A stretch of DNA of 64,000 nt from Ectopseudomonas toyotomiensis (GCF_900115695.1 NZ_FOXK01000012.1:123233-187232); one strand, 5' to 3'; positions 8,433 through 17,132 are shown, counted from the stretch's first letter. The notes: generated from the letters alone by a model not told the origin. Made by a program: numbers and translations.

Positions 8433-8453
8433 TTTTTAAGTACAGCTGAAAAA
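8433..8453. promoter_or_regulatory. Weak candidate PsdR operator near mdpA
   Basis: TTTTTAAGT and GCTGAAAAA flank a 3-base spacer. The left arm matches the perfect copy at 7 of 9 positions and the right arm at 5 of 9. Its centre is 33 bases from the perfect palindrome, mirroring the spacing of the dppA pair. Confidence 0.3.
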
Positions 8454-8465
8454 ATCTTTGACCCG

Positions 8466-8486
8466 AATTTAAGTTGCACTTAAATT
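8466..8486. promoter_or_regulatory. Perfect palindrome, candidate PsdR operator
   Basis: Arms AATTTAAGT and ACTTAAATT are exact reverse complements separated by TGC. It stands about 60 bases before the mdpA start and about 107 bases before the psdR start, in an AT-rich island within a GC-rich region. The adjacent XRE regulator makes it the best operator candidate. Confidence 0.6.
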
Positions 8487-8546
8487 TTGCCGCAGCAAAT
8501 TGCCCGGTGACGATGGTCGTCGTGGGCGCCAGACGAGGATGCGCAG

Positions 8547-9776
8547 ATGACACTGGGAGTGGGTGGCAGTACGCCGGAGCAGGCTTTGGCGCGCCTGCAG
8601 AACATGATGGCCGGCGCGCAGCCGATCACTGAGGCTGAATACCAGACGCGCATCGACCGCGCTCAGGCGTTGATGCGCGAGCAGGATATCGCCGCGCTGT
8701 TTCTGGCTGCCGGCAGCAACCTGCAGTACTTCACTGGTGTGCAGTGGCATCCCAGCGAACGTATGGTCGGGGCGATTCTGCCGGCCAGCGGTGCACTGGA
8801 GTATCTGGCGCCGGCGTTCGAGGAAGGCACGGTGCGCGATTTCCAGGTGGTGCCCGGCGTGATCAATACCTGGCAGGAGCACGAAAGCCCCTATGCGCTG
8901 CTTCTGGATTGCCTGAAGCGCCTGGGAATATTGCCCAATGATGGTGCGCAGCCGAAGGTAGGTCTCTGTTCTTCTTTGCCTTTTTTCATGTTTGAAGGCA
9001 TTCGCCAACTGACCAGCGGTTATCGCTTCGTCGATGCTGGCGGCATCACCACGGCTTGTCGCCAATGCAAATCGTCAGCCGAAATCGCCCTGATGCAGCG
9101 CGCCAAGGACATGACCCTGGAAGTGCACAAGGCAGCTGCGAGCATCCTCCATGAAGGTATCAGCACCACCGAAGTTGCCGAGTTCATCCACCAGGCGCAT
9201 CGCCGTGTCGGTGCGCCTGGCTCGACATTCTGCATCGTGCTGTTCGGCGCAGCCAGTGCCTTTCCGCATGGGGTCAAGCATGCGCAGCTGCTCAAGGACG
9301 GCGACATGGTGCTGATCGACACCGGCTGCAAGGTGCACAGTTACCTGTCGGATATCACCCGCAGCTACGTTTTCGGCACGCCCAGCGCGCGTCAGCGCGA
9401 CTTCTGGAGCAAGGAGAAAGCCGCGCAGCAGGCGGCGTTCGAGGCAGCCATCCTGGGGGCGCCCTGTTCGTCGGTGGACGCCGCGGCCCGGCTTAGCCTG
9501 CAGGCCGTAGGGCTTGGGCCTGGCTACAGCTTGCCAGGCTTGCCGCATCGTACGGGTCACGGTATCGGCCTGGACATTCACGAGGGGCCTTACCTGGTTG
9601 GCGGCGATGACACTCCGCTGGCAGAGGGCATGTGCTTCAGCAACGAGCCGATGATCTGCGTGCCGGGCGAGTTTGGTATCCGTCTCGAAGACCACTTCTA
9701 CATGACCGCCAACGGCCCGCGCTGGTTTACCCAGCCCAGCCATTCGGTGGACGACCCCTTCGGTCTGGGCGTTTAA
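8547..9776 (+). CDS. mdpA: M24 family metallopeptidase (dipeptidase MdpA)
   Basis: This is a cytoplasmic creatinase/aminopeptidase-fold peptidase, probably cleaving imported dipeptides including Xaa-Pro. The N-terminal creatinase-like domain covers about residues 35-180 and the catalytic domain about 185-400. The five dinuclear metal ligands are visible as Asp in VLIDTGCKVHSYLSDITRSY (two), His in HRTGHGIGLDIHE, and Glu in FSNEPM and in GIRLEDH. The name is taken from the P. aeruginosa gene in the same position next to psdR, described as a metallo-dipeptidase. The gene is divergent from psdR and converges on a binding-protein gene. It links uptake by DppBCDF to release of amino acids. Confidence 0.9.
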   Translation: MTLGVGGSTPEQALARLQNMMAGAQPITEAEYQTRIDRAQALMREQDIAALFLAAGSNLQYFTGVQWHPSERMVGAILPASGALEYLAPAFEEGTVRDFQVVPGVINTWQEHESPYALLLDCLKRLGILPNDGAQPKVGLCSSLPFFMFEGIRQLTSGYRFVDAGGITTACRQCKSSAEIALMQRAKDMTLEVHKAAASILHEGISTTEVAEFIHQAHRRVGAPGSTFCIVLFGAASAFPHGVKHAQLLKDGDMVLIDTGCKVHSYLSDITRSYVFGTPSARQRDFWSKEKAAQQAAFEAAILGAPCSSVDAAARLSLQAVGLGPGYSLPGLPHRTGHGIGLDIHEGPYLVGGDDTPLAEGMCFSNEPMICVPGEFGIRLEDHFYMTANGPRWFTQPSHSVDDPFGLGV

Positions 9777-9829
9777 CCAGGCCTAGGTCGGCCCGTAAGC
9801 TTTTTTCATCGGGATCGAGCCATGGCCGT

Positions 9830-11425
9830 TCATGGCACGTTCACCCTGGAAAAGTTGTTCGAGCCCATCGGGCTGAGCACGAAGCCTTCGACGCCCTTGC
9901 GCAGCGCTGCGAACTGCTTGGGGTGGGCGAGGGCAATCCACGGCGTCTGCTCATGGAAGATCGCCAGCGCCTGGCGATACAGCACGGCGCGTTTGCTCTG
10001 CTCGGGCTCGCGGCGGGCCTGGGTGATCAGGGCATCGAAGGCCTTGTCGCACCAGCCCGCCTGGTTCTCGCCGCTTTCGGCCGCGGCGCAGGACAGATTG
10101 GGGGTGAGGAAGTTGTCCGGGTCGCCGTTGTCGCCGGCCCAACCCATGAACACCAGGTCGTGCTCGCCGTTCTTGGCCCGCTTGATCAGCTCACCCCACT
10201 CGAACACGCGAATGTCGCTGCGGATGCCGATGGCGGCGAGGTCGGCCTGCAGCATCTGCGCGCCGATGCCGGGGTTGGGGTTGGTTGGCCCACCACCGGG
10301 GCGGGTCCAGATCGACAGGGCGAAGCCATCGGCGTGACCGGCCTCGGCCAGCAGTTGGCGCGCTCGCTCGGGATCGTGCGGCCAGTCCTGCAGCGTTTCG
10401 TCGTGGCCCCACAGGGTGGCCGGGTAGGGCGCCACCGCCGGCGTGGCGTTGCCTTCGCCATATTGCGCACGGATATAGGCGGTCTTGTCGAACGCCAGGT
10501 TCAGCGCCTGGCGCACGCGTACGTCGTCCAGAGGAGGATGACGGGTGTTGATGCCGATATAGGCGGTCAGCAGCGAATCCAGCTCCAGCACCTGCAGTTG
10601 CGGGTCGGCCTTCAGAGCTGGGATGTCCACTGGGCGTGGGTAGAGGGCGATCTGGCAGTCGCCGGCCTTGAGGCGTTGCTGGCGCACGTTGGGCTCGGGG
10701 GTGATGGCCAGTATCAGGCGCTCGACCTTCGGCGCGCCGCCCCAGTAATCCGGGTTGCCGCGAAAGCGTACCTGGGCGTCCTTGGCGTAACGCTCGAAGA
10801 TGAAAGGGCCGGTGCCGATGGGCACGTTGTTCAGCCGCTCCGGGGTACCTGCCGCGAGCAGATGGTTGGCGTATTCGGCCGAATAGATGGAGGCGAAGCC
10901 CATGGCCAGGTTGGCCAGGAAGGGCGCCTCCGGGTGTTTGAGGACGAAGCGCACGCGGTGTTCGTCGAGCTTTTCCACGCGCTCGATCAACTGCGCCAGG
11001 CCCATGGCCTCGGCATAGGGGAAACCGCGTAACGACAGCTTGTGCCTGGGGTGAACCGGATCGAGCTGGCGTTGGAAGCTCCACAGCACATCGTCGGCGT
11101 TGAATGCGCGGCTTGGCGTGAAATCCTTGTTAGCGTGGAATTTCACTCCCTTGCGCAAGGTGAAGGTGTAGCTCAGGCCGTCATCGGCTATTTCCCAGCT
11201 TTCTGCCAATGCCGGGACGATTTCGGTGCTGCCAGGGGCGAAGGCCACCAGGCGTTCGAACAGGGTTTCCGCCGTGGCATCGGCGGTGGTAGCTGCGGTG
11301 TATTGAACGATGTCGAACCCTTCCGGGCTGGCTTCACTACACACCACCAGGTTGGCCGCCTGGGCCTGAGCAGCGAGCAGCGCGGCAAACAGCAGGCCGC
11401 CGCGCAGTAGGGGCAAGGTAGGCAT
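9830..11425 (-). CDS. Periplasmic peptide-binding protein (DppA family), divergent paralogue
   Basis: This family 5 solute-binding protein has a clear signal peptide (LLRGGLLFAALLAAQAQA then ANLVVCSEASPEGFD). It has the same fold motifs as the other two binding proteins here (NVPIGTGPFIFERYAKDAQV, GWAGDNGDPDNF) but is clearly more diverged, suggesting different peptide specificity. The start at 11425 has AGGAG five bases upstream. It lies 61 bases after the neighbouring binding-protein gene, separated by a 15-bp perfect hairpin. By position it would match dppA1 of P. aeruginosa. It probably shares DppBCDF, as no other permease genes are present. Confidence 0.93.
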   Translation of the reverse strand: MPTLPLLRGGLLFAALLAAQAQAANLVVCSEASPEGFDIVQYTAATTADATAETLFERLVAFAPGSTEIVPALAESWEIADDGLSYTFTLRKGVKFHANKDFTPSRAFNADDVLWSFQRQLDPVHPRHKLSLRGFPYAEAMGLAQLIERVEKLDEHRVRFVLKHPEAPFLANLAMGFASIYSAEYANHLLAAGTPERLNNVPIGTGPFIFERYAKDAQVRFRGNPDYWGGAPKVERLILAITPEPNVRQQRLKAGDCQIALYPRPVDIPALKADPQLQVLELDSLLTAYIGINTRHPPLDDVRVRQALNLAFDKTAYIRAQYGEGNATPAVAPYPATLWGHDETLQDWPHDPERARQLLAEAGHADGFALSIWTRPGGGPTNPNPGIGAQMLQADLAAIGIRSDIRVFEWGELIKRAKNGEHDLVFMGWAGDNGDPDNFLTPNLSCAAAESGENQAGWCDKAFDALITQARREPEQSKRAVLYRQALAIFHEQTPWIALAHPKQFAALRKGVEGFVLSPMGSNNFSRVNVP

Positions 11426-11446
11426 GGTGACTCCTGGTTGAACGTC

Positions 11447-11482
11447 CTGCAATCGGCGCCCCTTTCAGGGCGCCGATTGCAG
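11447..11482 (-). terminator. Perfect 15-bp stem-loop between two binding-protein genes
   Basis: Arms CTGCAATCGGCGCCC and its exact complement enclose a 6-base loop, starting four bases after the upstream gene's stop and ending about 20 bases before the next start. There is no U-tract, so it may attenuate or protect the 3' end of the upstream mRNA rather than terminate fully. Confidence 0.6.
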
Positions 11483-11486
11483 CTTG

Positions 11487-13085
11487 TTACTTGCCGATAC
11501 CTACACCATAGAACGAGTTGATGCCGAACGGGCTGATGCGGAAGTCCTGCACTTCCTTGCGCATCGGCTGGTACACGGTGGAGTGGGCCAGCGGCGTGAT
11601 CGGCACCTCACGCTTGAGGATCACCTGCGCCTGCTTGTACAGCTCGGTGCGTTCGGCCACGTCGGTGGTGCGCTTGGCGGCCTTGACCAGTTTGTCGTAG
11701 TCCTCGAAGCACCATTTGGAGAAGTTGTTGCCGTCGACCGCGTCGCAGCCATAGAGGGTGCCGAGCCAGTTGTCCGGGTCACCGTTGTCACCGCTCCAGC
11801 CGATCAGCATGGCGTCGTGTTCTCCGGCCTTGGCGCGCTTGAGGTACTCGCCCCATTCGTAGCTGACGATGCGCGCCTTGATGCCGATCTTGGCCCAGTC
11901 GGCCTGCAGCATTTCAGCGATCTGCCTGGCGTTGGGGTTGTACGGACGCTGTACCGGCATGGCCCACAGGGTGATCTCGGTGCCTTCCTTGACGCCTGCA
12001 GCCTTGAGCAGCTCCTTGGCCTTTTCCGGGTCGAAGGCCGGGTCCTTGATGTCTTCGTTATACGACCACTGGGTCGGCGGCATGCCGTTGACCGCGAGCT
12101 GCCCGGCATTCTGGTAAACGGCATCGAGAATCGCCTGCTTGTTCACCGCCATGTCCAGCGCCTGGCGCACTTCCAGTTTGTCGAACGGCGGGTGGGTGAC
12201 GTTATAGGCGATGTAGCCGACGTTGAAACCGGCCTGCTCGGGCATCTGCAACTTGGCGTCCTGCTGCAGCGAGGCGATGTCGGCCGGGCGCGGGAACAGG
12301 GTGACGTGGCATTCGCCGGCACGCAGTTTCTGCATGCGCACGGACGAGTCGGTGTTGATGGCGAAGATCAGGTTGTCGATCTTCACGTCATCGGGTTTCC
12401 AGTAGTCCTGGTTGCCTTTGTAGCGGATCACTGCGTCCTTCTGGTAGCGGCTGAACACGAAGGGGCCGGTGCCGATGGGTTTCTGATTGATGTCGGCGGC
12501 CTTGCCGGCCTTGAGCAACTGATCGGCGTACTCGGCGGACTGGATCGAGGCGAAGCTCATCGCCAGGTTCTGCACGAAGGCTGCGTCCACCTCGTTGAGG
12601 GTGAAACGCACGGTCAGGTCATCGAGCTTCTCCAGTTTGGCGATATTGCTGTCCATGCCCATGTCGGTGAAGTAGGGGAACTCGGTGGGGTACGCCTTGC
12701 GAAACGCATGGTCCTTGTCGAGCATGCGGCCGAAGGTGAACAGCACGTCGTCGGCGTTGAATTCGCGGCTGGGTTTGAAGTACTCGGTGGTGTGGAACTT
12801 CACCCCGGGGCGCAGCTTGAAGGTGTAGACCAGGCCATCCTCGGACACTTCCCAGCTTTGCGCCAGGCCGGGCTCGACCTTGGTGCCGCCCCGCTCGAAC
12901 TGGGTCAGGCGGTTGAAGATGGTTTCCGCGGCGGCGTCGAAATCGGTGCCGGTGGTGTACAGGCCGGGGTCGAAGCCGGCGGGGCTGCCTTCGGAGCAGA
13001 ACACCAGGTTGGCGGCGTTGGCGAGGGGAGCGCTGGCGATCAGCCCAGCGGTAAGTAAAGCCTGGAGAATGGCGTTCTTGCGCAT
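11487..13085 (-). CDS. Periplasmic dipeptide-binding protein (DppA family), close paralogue
   Basis: The signal peptide (ALLTAGLIASAPLANA then ANLVFCSEGSPAGFD) and family 5 binding-protein domain are nearly collinear, residue by residue, with the protein at 6025-7620 (for example PIGTGPFVFSRYQKDAVIR and NGMPPTQWSY are in both). The start at 13085 has GAGGT close upstream; the longer in-frame extension has no signal function. By position it would be dppA2 of P. aeruginosa. It probably feeds the same DppBCDF permease. No candidate PsdR palindrome is apparent in its roughly 225-base upstream region, unlike the copy next to dppB, so the paralogues may be regulated differently. Confidence 0.94.
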   Translation of the reverse strand: MRKNAILQALLTAGLIASAPLANAANLVFCSEGSPAGFDPGLYTTGTDFDAAAETIFNRLTQFERGGTKVEPGLAQSWEVSEDGLVYTFKLRPGVKFHTTEYFKPSREFNADDVLFTFGRMLDKDHAFRKAYPTEFPYFTDMGMDSNIAKLEKLDDLTVRFTLNEVDAAFVQNLAMSFASIQSAEYADQLLKAGKAADINQKPIGTGPFVFSRYQKDAVIRYKGNQDYWKPDDVKIDNLIFAINTDSSVRMQKLRAGECHVTLFPRPADIASLQQDAKLQMPEQAGFNVGYIAYNVTHPPFDKLEVRQALDMAVNKQAILDAVYQNAGQLAVNGMPPTQWSYNEDIKDPAFDPEKAKELLKAAGVKEGTEITLWAMPVQRPYNPNARQIAEMLQADWAKIGIKARIVSYEWGEYLKRAKAGEHDAMLIGWSGDNGDPDNWLGTLYGCDAVDGNNFSKWCFEDYDKLVKAAKRTTDVAERTELYKQAQVILKREVPITPLAHSTVYQPMRKEVQDFRISPFGINSFYGVGIGK

Positions 13086-13264
13086 CTTGACCTCATCGTT
13101 GTTGTGGTTGTGGTCCTTGAGGAGCCTCTTGTGGAGACCACCGCCGAAACTATGCAGGCCTTGTGCCCGAGGCAAGAGGGGCGCTGTGCAGGAAATGGTT
13201 AGCGCTACAGTGCTGTAATTTGCTGTCGCATTTATGAAAATGTTGCAGAGAAAAGATGGCGAAA

Positions 13265-13288
13265 CGCCGTTATCTGGCGATAACGGCG
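13265..13288 (-). terminator. Terminator-like hairpin after the SIMPL-domain gene
   Basis: A perfect 10-bp stem (CGCCGTTATC and its complement) with a 4-base loop lies about 20 bases after the stop codon of the minus-strand gene. A moderately T-rich stretch follows. It probably separates this gene from the binding-protein gene downstream. Confidence 0.65.
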
Positions 13289-13310
13289 CTGCTTTGTTGC
13301 GGAGCGTGAT

Positions 13311-14024
13311 TCAGGGCATCTGCACTTCGATGACGCCGTCGGCGCTGACCGTGACCTGGCTGGTGCCGGCTTCGATTTGCGGTGTGGGGGCTGCGTCCAT
13401 CATCGCCATGCCCTTGGCTTCGAAGTTGCGCATGGCCACTGGTGGCTGGAAACCACCGGTGTTGAGGTTCAGGCTGACCAGCTTGTAGCCCTTGCCGCCA
13501 AGCGCTTCGGTGGCCAGCTGCGCGCGTGCCCTGAAGGCATTCACGGCGTCCTTGAGCATGGCGTCCTCGCGGGTCTTGCGGGTGTCGGTGGCGATGCTGA
13601 AATCCATGCCGGCCATCTTCATCGATTGCAGCAATTCACCGGTCAATGCGGAAAGCCGGGCGAAGTCGGCGCTTTCCAGGCGCACCTCGGCGCGCTCGCG
13701 CCAGGCGGTGATCTTCTGGCCCTTGTCGTCATACACCGGGTAGCTGTGGCGGCTGCCGAGCTTGACCGAAACACCACGCACCTGGCGTACCTGCTCCAGC
13801 GTCTTGTTGAGGGTGGTGGTGATCTCGGCGGCCAGCTTGGCCGGGTCGGCGTGCTGCGCTTCGGTATAGAGGGTGACGTGCATCAGATCGTGTGCCACTT
13901 CCTGGTTGACCTCGGCGCGCAGGGCGATCTGGTTGTAGCGCGCCTCGGCGGCCAGCAGGCCGGTGCTGGCCAGACTGGCGGCGGTGAGGGCGAGGGCGGT
14001 GGCGATACGGGTCATGGTGCGCAT
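13311..14024 (-). CDS. SIMPL (DUF541) domain periplasmic protein
   Basis: This is a small exported protein: a signal peptide (IATALALTAASLASTGLLA, cleaved near AEA) is followed by a single SIMPL/DUF541 domain over about residues 30-235, recognisable by the pattern of the family (TLYTEAQHADPAKLAAEITTTL; LTGELLQSMKMAGMDFSIA; ALGGKGYKLVSLNLN). The molecular role of the family in proteobacteria is not settled; members have been linked to the envelope and to oxidative stress. A homologue lies in the same place in P. aeruginosa (PA4495 by my recollection). It is divergent from roxS. Confidence 0.85.
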   Translation of the reverse strand: MRTMTRIATALALTAASLASTGLLAAEARYNQIALRAEVNQEVAHDLMHVTLYTEAQHADPAKLAAEITTTLNKTLEQVRQVRGVSVKLGSRHSYPVYDDKGQKITAWRERAEVRLESADFARLSALTGELLQSMKMAGMDFSIATDTRKTREDAMLKDAVNAFRARAQLATEALGGKGYKLVSLNLNTGGFQPPVAMRNFEAKGMAMMDAAPTPQIEAGTSQVTVSADGVIEVQMP

Positions 14025-14210
14025 GGTGCGGTTCCTTTTTCGATGGCCTTTTGGCCGTTTCCCGAGGTTAGACGAAGCCGAGTCGCGATCCGGGTCAACG
14101 CCGTTACAACTTTTTTCATCCAGGGCGTTGGTCAGGTGTGCGTCCGGTTGCCGCAGCGGCGGAAGGCCGCGCCAGGCTTGGTTATACTCGGCGCAACCAA
14201 TGGAGTCGCC

Positions 14211-15464
14211 ATGCTCGAACCCGTGCAGTTACTCTCCGCCAGTCGCCAGAATCTCTGGCGTCTGACCCTTATCCGTATTCTGGTGCTGGCCGCTCAGGCT
14301 GGCTCGGTCGGTCTCGCCTACAAGTCGGGCATGCTACCGCTACCCTGGTTGCAATTGTCGGTCACCCTCGGCGTTTCTCTGCTGCTGTGCCTGGGTACTG
14401 CCATGCGCTTGCGTGGCCCCTGGCCGGTGACCGAAGTCGAGTACGCCGTGCAGCTGGGCTGCGACCTGATCATTCACAGCGTGCTGCTGTATTACTCGGG
14501 CGGTTCGACCAACCCCTTCGTGTCCTATTATCTGGTGCCGCTGACCATCGCCGCGGCAACACTGCCGTGGATGTTCACCATCGTCCTGGCCGGCCTGGCG
14601 TTGGCCGGTTACACCCTGCTGTTGGTGTGGACCCATCCGCTCGAGCTGCCGGCAGCGCGTGAGAGCCTGTTGGTTTACGGCATGTGGCTGAGCTTTGCCC
14701 TGTCTGCTGCGCTGATCACCTTCTTCGTTGCGAAGATGGCCGAGGAGCTGCGCCGCCAGGACGAGCTGCGCGCCGAACGCCGCGAAGAAAGCCTGCGTGA
14801 CCAGCAACTGCTGGCCGTGGCCACTCAGGCCGCTGGCGCCGCCCATGAGCTGGGTACGCCGCTGGGCACCATGAGCGTGCTGCTCAAGGAGCTGCGCCAG
14901 GAGTATCGCGACAAGCCGGCGCTGCAGGATGACCTGGCCCTGCTGCAGGAGCAGGTCAAACTGTGCAAGTACACCCTGCAGCAACTGGTGCGCGCCGCCG
15001 AGAATGATCGGCGTCAGGCAGTGGTGGAGCAATCCTGTGTCGAATGGCTGGAAACCACTCTGAATCGCTGGCATCTGATGCGTCCTGAGGCCAGCTACCG
15101 CTATCAGTGCCTCGGCCGCGGCACGCCGCCGCGCATCATGCCACCGGCCGATCTCACCCAGGCGCTGCTCAACCTGCTCAACAACGCTGCCGACGCCTGC
15201 CCGGACAAACTCGACATTCGCCTGGACTGGGACCACCAGTGGCTGCGCCTGAGCATCCGCGACCACGGCGCCGGCGTGCCGCTGGCCATCGCCGAGCAGC
15301 TTGGCCGGCCCTTCTTCACCACCAAGGGCAAGGGGTTCGGCCTGGGGCTGTTCCTCAGCCAGGCCAGCGTGACCCGTGCTGGTGGCACGGTTAAGTTGTA
15401 TAACCATGAAGAAGGCGGCACCCTCACCGAATTGAAGTTGCCGCGAGCCTATGGCGTGGCCTGA
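14211..15464 (+). CDS. roxS: Redox sensor histidine kinase RoxS (RegB/PrrB family)
   Basis: The N-terminal half (about residues 15-180) is a six-helix membrane sensor with the RegB-type quinone-region segment GGSTNPFVSYYLVPLTIA between helices. The phospho-acceptor His212 sits in AAHELGTPLGTMSV, and the ATPase domain has the N box (LLNLLNNAADA), DHGAGVP and GKGFGLGLFLSQA. RegB-type kinases sense respiratory redox state through a cysteine and quinones and control terminal oxidases; RoxSR does this in Pseudomonas. The ATG at 14211 is chosen because homologues start with this segment; a TATACT -10-like hexamer lies about 23 bases upstream. roxR follows after 15 bases. Confidence 0.93.
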   Translation: MLEPVQLLSASRQNLWRLTLIRILVLAAQAGSVGLAYKSGMLPLPWLQLSVTLGVSLLLCLGTAMRLRGPWPVTEVEYAVQLGCDLIIHSVLLYYSGGSTNPFVSYYLVPLTIAAATLPWMFTIVLAGLALAGYTLLLVWTHPLELPAARESLLVYGMWLSFALSAALITFFVAKMAEELRRQDELRAERREESLRDQQLLAVATQAAGAAHELGTPLGTMSVLLKELRQEYRDKPALQDDLALLQEQVKLCKYTLQQLVRAAENDRRQAVVEQSCVEWLETTLNRWHLMRPEASYRYQCLGRGTPPRIMPPADLTQALLNLLNNAADACPDKLDIRLDWDHQWLRLSIRDHGAGVPLAIAEQLGRPFFTTKGKGFGLGLFLSQASVTRAGGTVKLYNHEEGGTLTELKLPRAYGVA

Positions 15465-15479
15465 CAAGGAAAACCCAGC

Positions 15480-16040
15480 ATGAGCGACGAATCCCTGTTC
15501 GAAGGCGAAGAGCAGCCCCATCTGCTGCTGGTCGATGACGATCCCACCTTTACCCGCGTGATGGCGCGTGCCATGAGCCGCCGCGGTCTGCGCGTATCTA
15601 CCGCCTCCAGCGCCGAAGAAGGCCTGGCCCTGGCCAAGGACGACCTGCCGGATTACGCCGTGGTCGACCTGAAGATGGAGGGCGACTCCGGTCTGGTGCT
15701 GCTGCCCAAGCTGCTGGAGCTGGACGCCGAGATGCGTGTGGTGATCCTCACCGGCTATTCCAGCATCGCCACCGCGGTGGAGGCGATCAAGCGTGGCGCG
15801 GCCAACTACCTGTGCAAACCGGCCGATGCCGACGACGTGCTCACCGCGCTGCTTTCCGAGCATGCCGACCTCGACAGCCTGGTGCCGGAAAATCCGATGT
15901 CGGTGGACCGCCTGCAGTGGGAACACATCCAGCGCGTGCTGGCCGAGCATGAAGGCAACATCTCCGCCACCGCCCGTGCCCTGGGCATGCATCGCCGCAC
16001 CCTGCAGCGCAAGTTGCAGAAACGCCCGGTTCGCCGCTGA
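15480..16040 (+). CDS. roxR: Redox response regulator RoxR (RegA/PrrA family)
   Basis: This is the response regulator of RoxS. The receiver domain (about 14-125) has DDD near its start, phospho-acceptor Asp63 in VVDLKMEGDSG, and the switch Thr and Lys (ILTGYSS, CKPAD). A proline-containing hinge leads to a Fis-type helix-turn-helix at the C-terminus (GNISATARALGMHRRTLQRK), the exact layout of RegA/PrrA proteins. At 186 residues it has normal length. It forms an operon with roxS. Confidence 0.94.
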   Translation: MSDESLFEGEEQPHLLLVDDDPTFTRVMARAMSRRGLRVSTASSAEEGLALAKDDLPDYAVVDLKMEGDSGLVLLPKLLELDAEMRVVILTGYSSIATAVEAIKRGAANYLCKPADADDVLTALLSEHADLDSLVPENPMSVDRLQWEHIQRVLAEHEGNISATARALGMHRRTLQRKLQKRPVRR

Positions 16041-16043
16041 GTT

Positions 16044-16075
16044 TGTGGGAGGGGCTTTAGCCGCGATGGGCAAAA
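16044..16075. repeat. Pseudomonas REP-like palindrome
   Basis: GTGGGAGGGGCTTTAGCCGC followed by GATGG matches the general form of pseudomonad REP sequences (GTGGGAG, then an inverted GGGC...GCCC type stem, then CGAT). It follows the roxR stop directly, a usual REP location. I see only one unit. Confidence 0.6.
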
Positions 16076-16168
16076 GCCCTGTTCGCAGAACGGAGAACCA
16101 GCTTTGCCCGTAGCCGATAAATGCTTAGCCAGCTAACATAGGTCGTCAGACAACCTGCTGGTGTCGTC

Positions 16169-17110
16169 ATGCTCGCCGTCGCTGCACAAACCCTCGCCAT
16201 CACTGCGCCCGTGTTCGCCATGCTGTTTCTCGGTGTGGCGCTCAAACGCCTGCGCTGGATCGATGCACCCTTCATCGATACCGCTTCGAGCCTGGTGTTT
16301 CGCGGCACCATGCCGACCCTGCTGTTCCTCGGTGTGGTCAAGGCGGATCTGGATGCGGCCATGCAGCCGCAGTTGCTGAGCTACTTCTTTCTTGCCACCA
16401 CCGCGTCGTTCTTCGTCGCCTGGGCCTGGGCGATCTGGCGGGTGCCATTCGAGGATCGTGGCATCTACACCCAGGGGGCCTTCCGCGGTAACAACGGTAT
16501 CGTCGGCCTGGCACTGGCCACCAGCATGTACGGTGACTACGGCCTGTCGGTCGGCTCGTTGCTCGCCGCACTGGTGATCCTCTGCTACAACGCGCTCTCT
16601 GCGGTGGTTCTGGCCATCTACAGCCCGGGCGTGAAACCCGGTGCCAAGGCCATCGCGCGCAGCATCGTGACCAACCCGATGATCATTGGCGTGCTGCTGG
16701 CGGTACCGATTGCCTACTGGAAAATCCCGCTACCGCAGTGGTTCCTGACCTCGGCCGAGTACTTCGCGCAGATGACCCTGCCGCTGGCGCTGATCTGCAT
16801 TGGCGGCACCCTGAGCCTGGCGTCGTTGCGCCGCAGCAGCGGCACGGCTATCGGTTCAGGCATGATGAAGATGGTCTGGCTGCCGCTGCTGAGCACCTTC
16901 GGCGCCTGGCTGTTGGGCTTTCGTGGGGCGGATCTGGCGATCCTGTTTCTCTATTTCGCCAGCCCGACGGCGGCCGCCAGCTTCGTCATGGCTCGTGCGG
17001 TGGGCGCCAACCATGAGCTGGCGGCAGCCATCATCGTCATCACCACCCTGGCGGCGGTGGTCACCACCAATATTGGCCTGCTATTGCTGCAGTGGGGCGG
17101 CTGGATCTAG
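16169..17110 (+). CDS. AEC (auxin efflux carrier) family transporter
   Basis: This is an inner-membrane protein of about 313 residues with ten predicted hydrophobic helices arranged in two five-helix halves, the family's usual layout. Family-typical segments are PVFAMLFLGVALKRLRWID at the N-terminus, the glycine/asparagine-rich QGAFRGNNGIVGLALA in the middle and the C-terminal PTAAASFVMARAVGAN. Bacterial members move malonate, malate or other small acids; the substrate cannot be told here. It is a single gene, convergent with the carboxymuconolactone-decarboxylase-like gene. Confidence 0.88.
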   Translation: MLAVAAQTLAITAPVFAMLFLGVALKRLRWIDAPFIDTASSLVFRGTMPTLLFLGVVKADLDAAMQPQLLSYFFLATTASFFVAWAWAIWRVPFEDRGIYTQGAFRGNNGIVGLALATSMYGDYGLSVGSLLAALVILCYNALSAVVLAIYSPGVKPGAKAIARSIVTNPMIIGVLLAVPIAYWKIPLPQWFLTSAEYFAQMTLPLALICIGGTLSLASLRRSSGTAIGSGMMKMVWLPLLSTFGAWLLGFRGADLAILFLYFASPTAAASFVMARAVGANHELAAAIIVITTLAAVVTTNIGLLLLQWGGWI

Positions 17111-17132
17111 CTCGTCCTTCAGGGGGCGGTTT

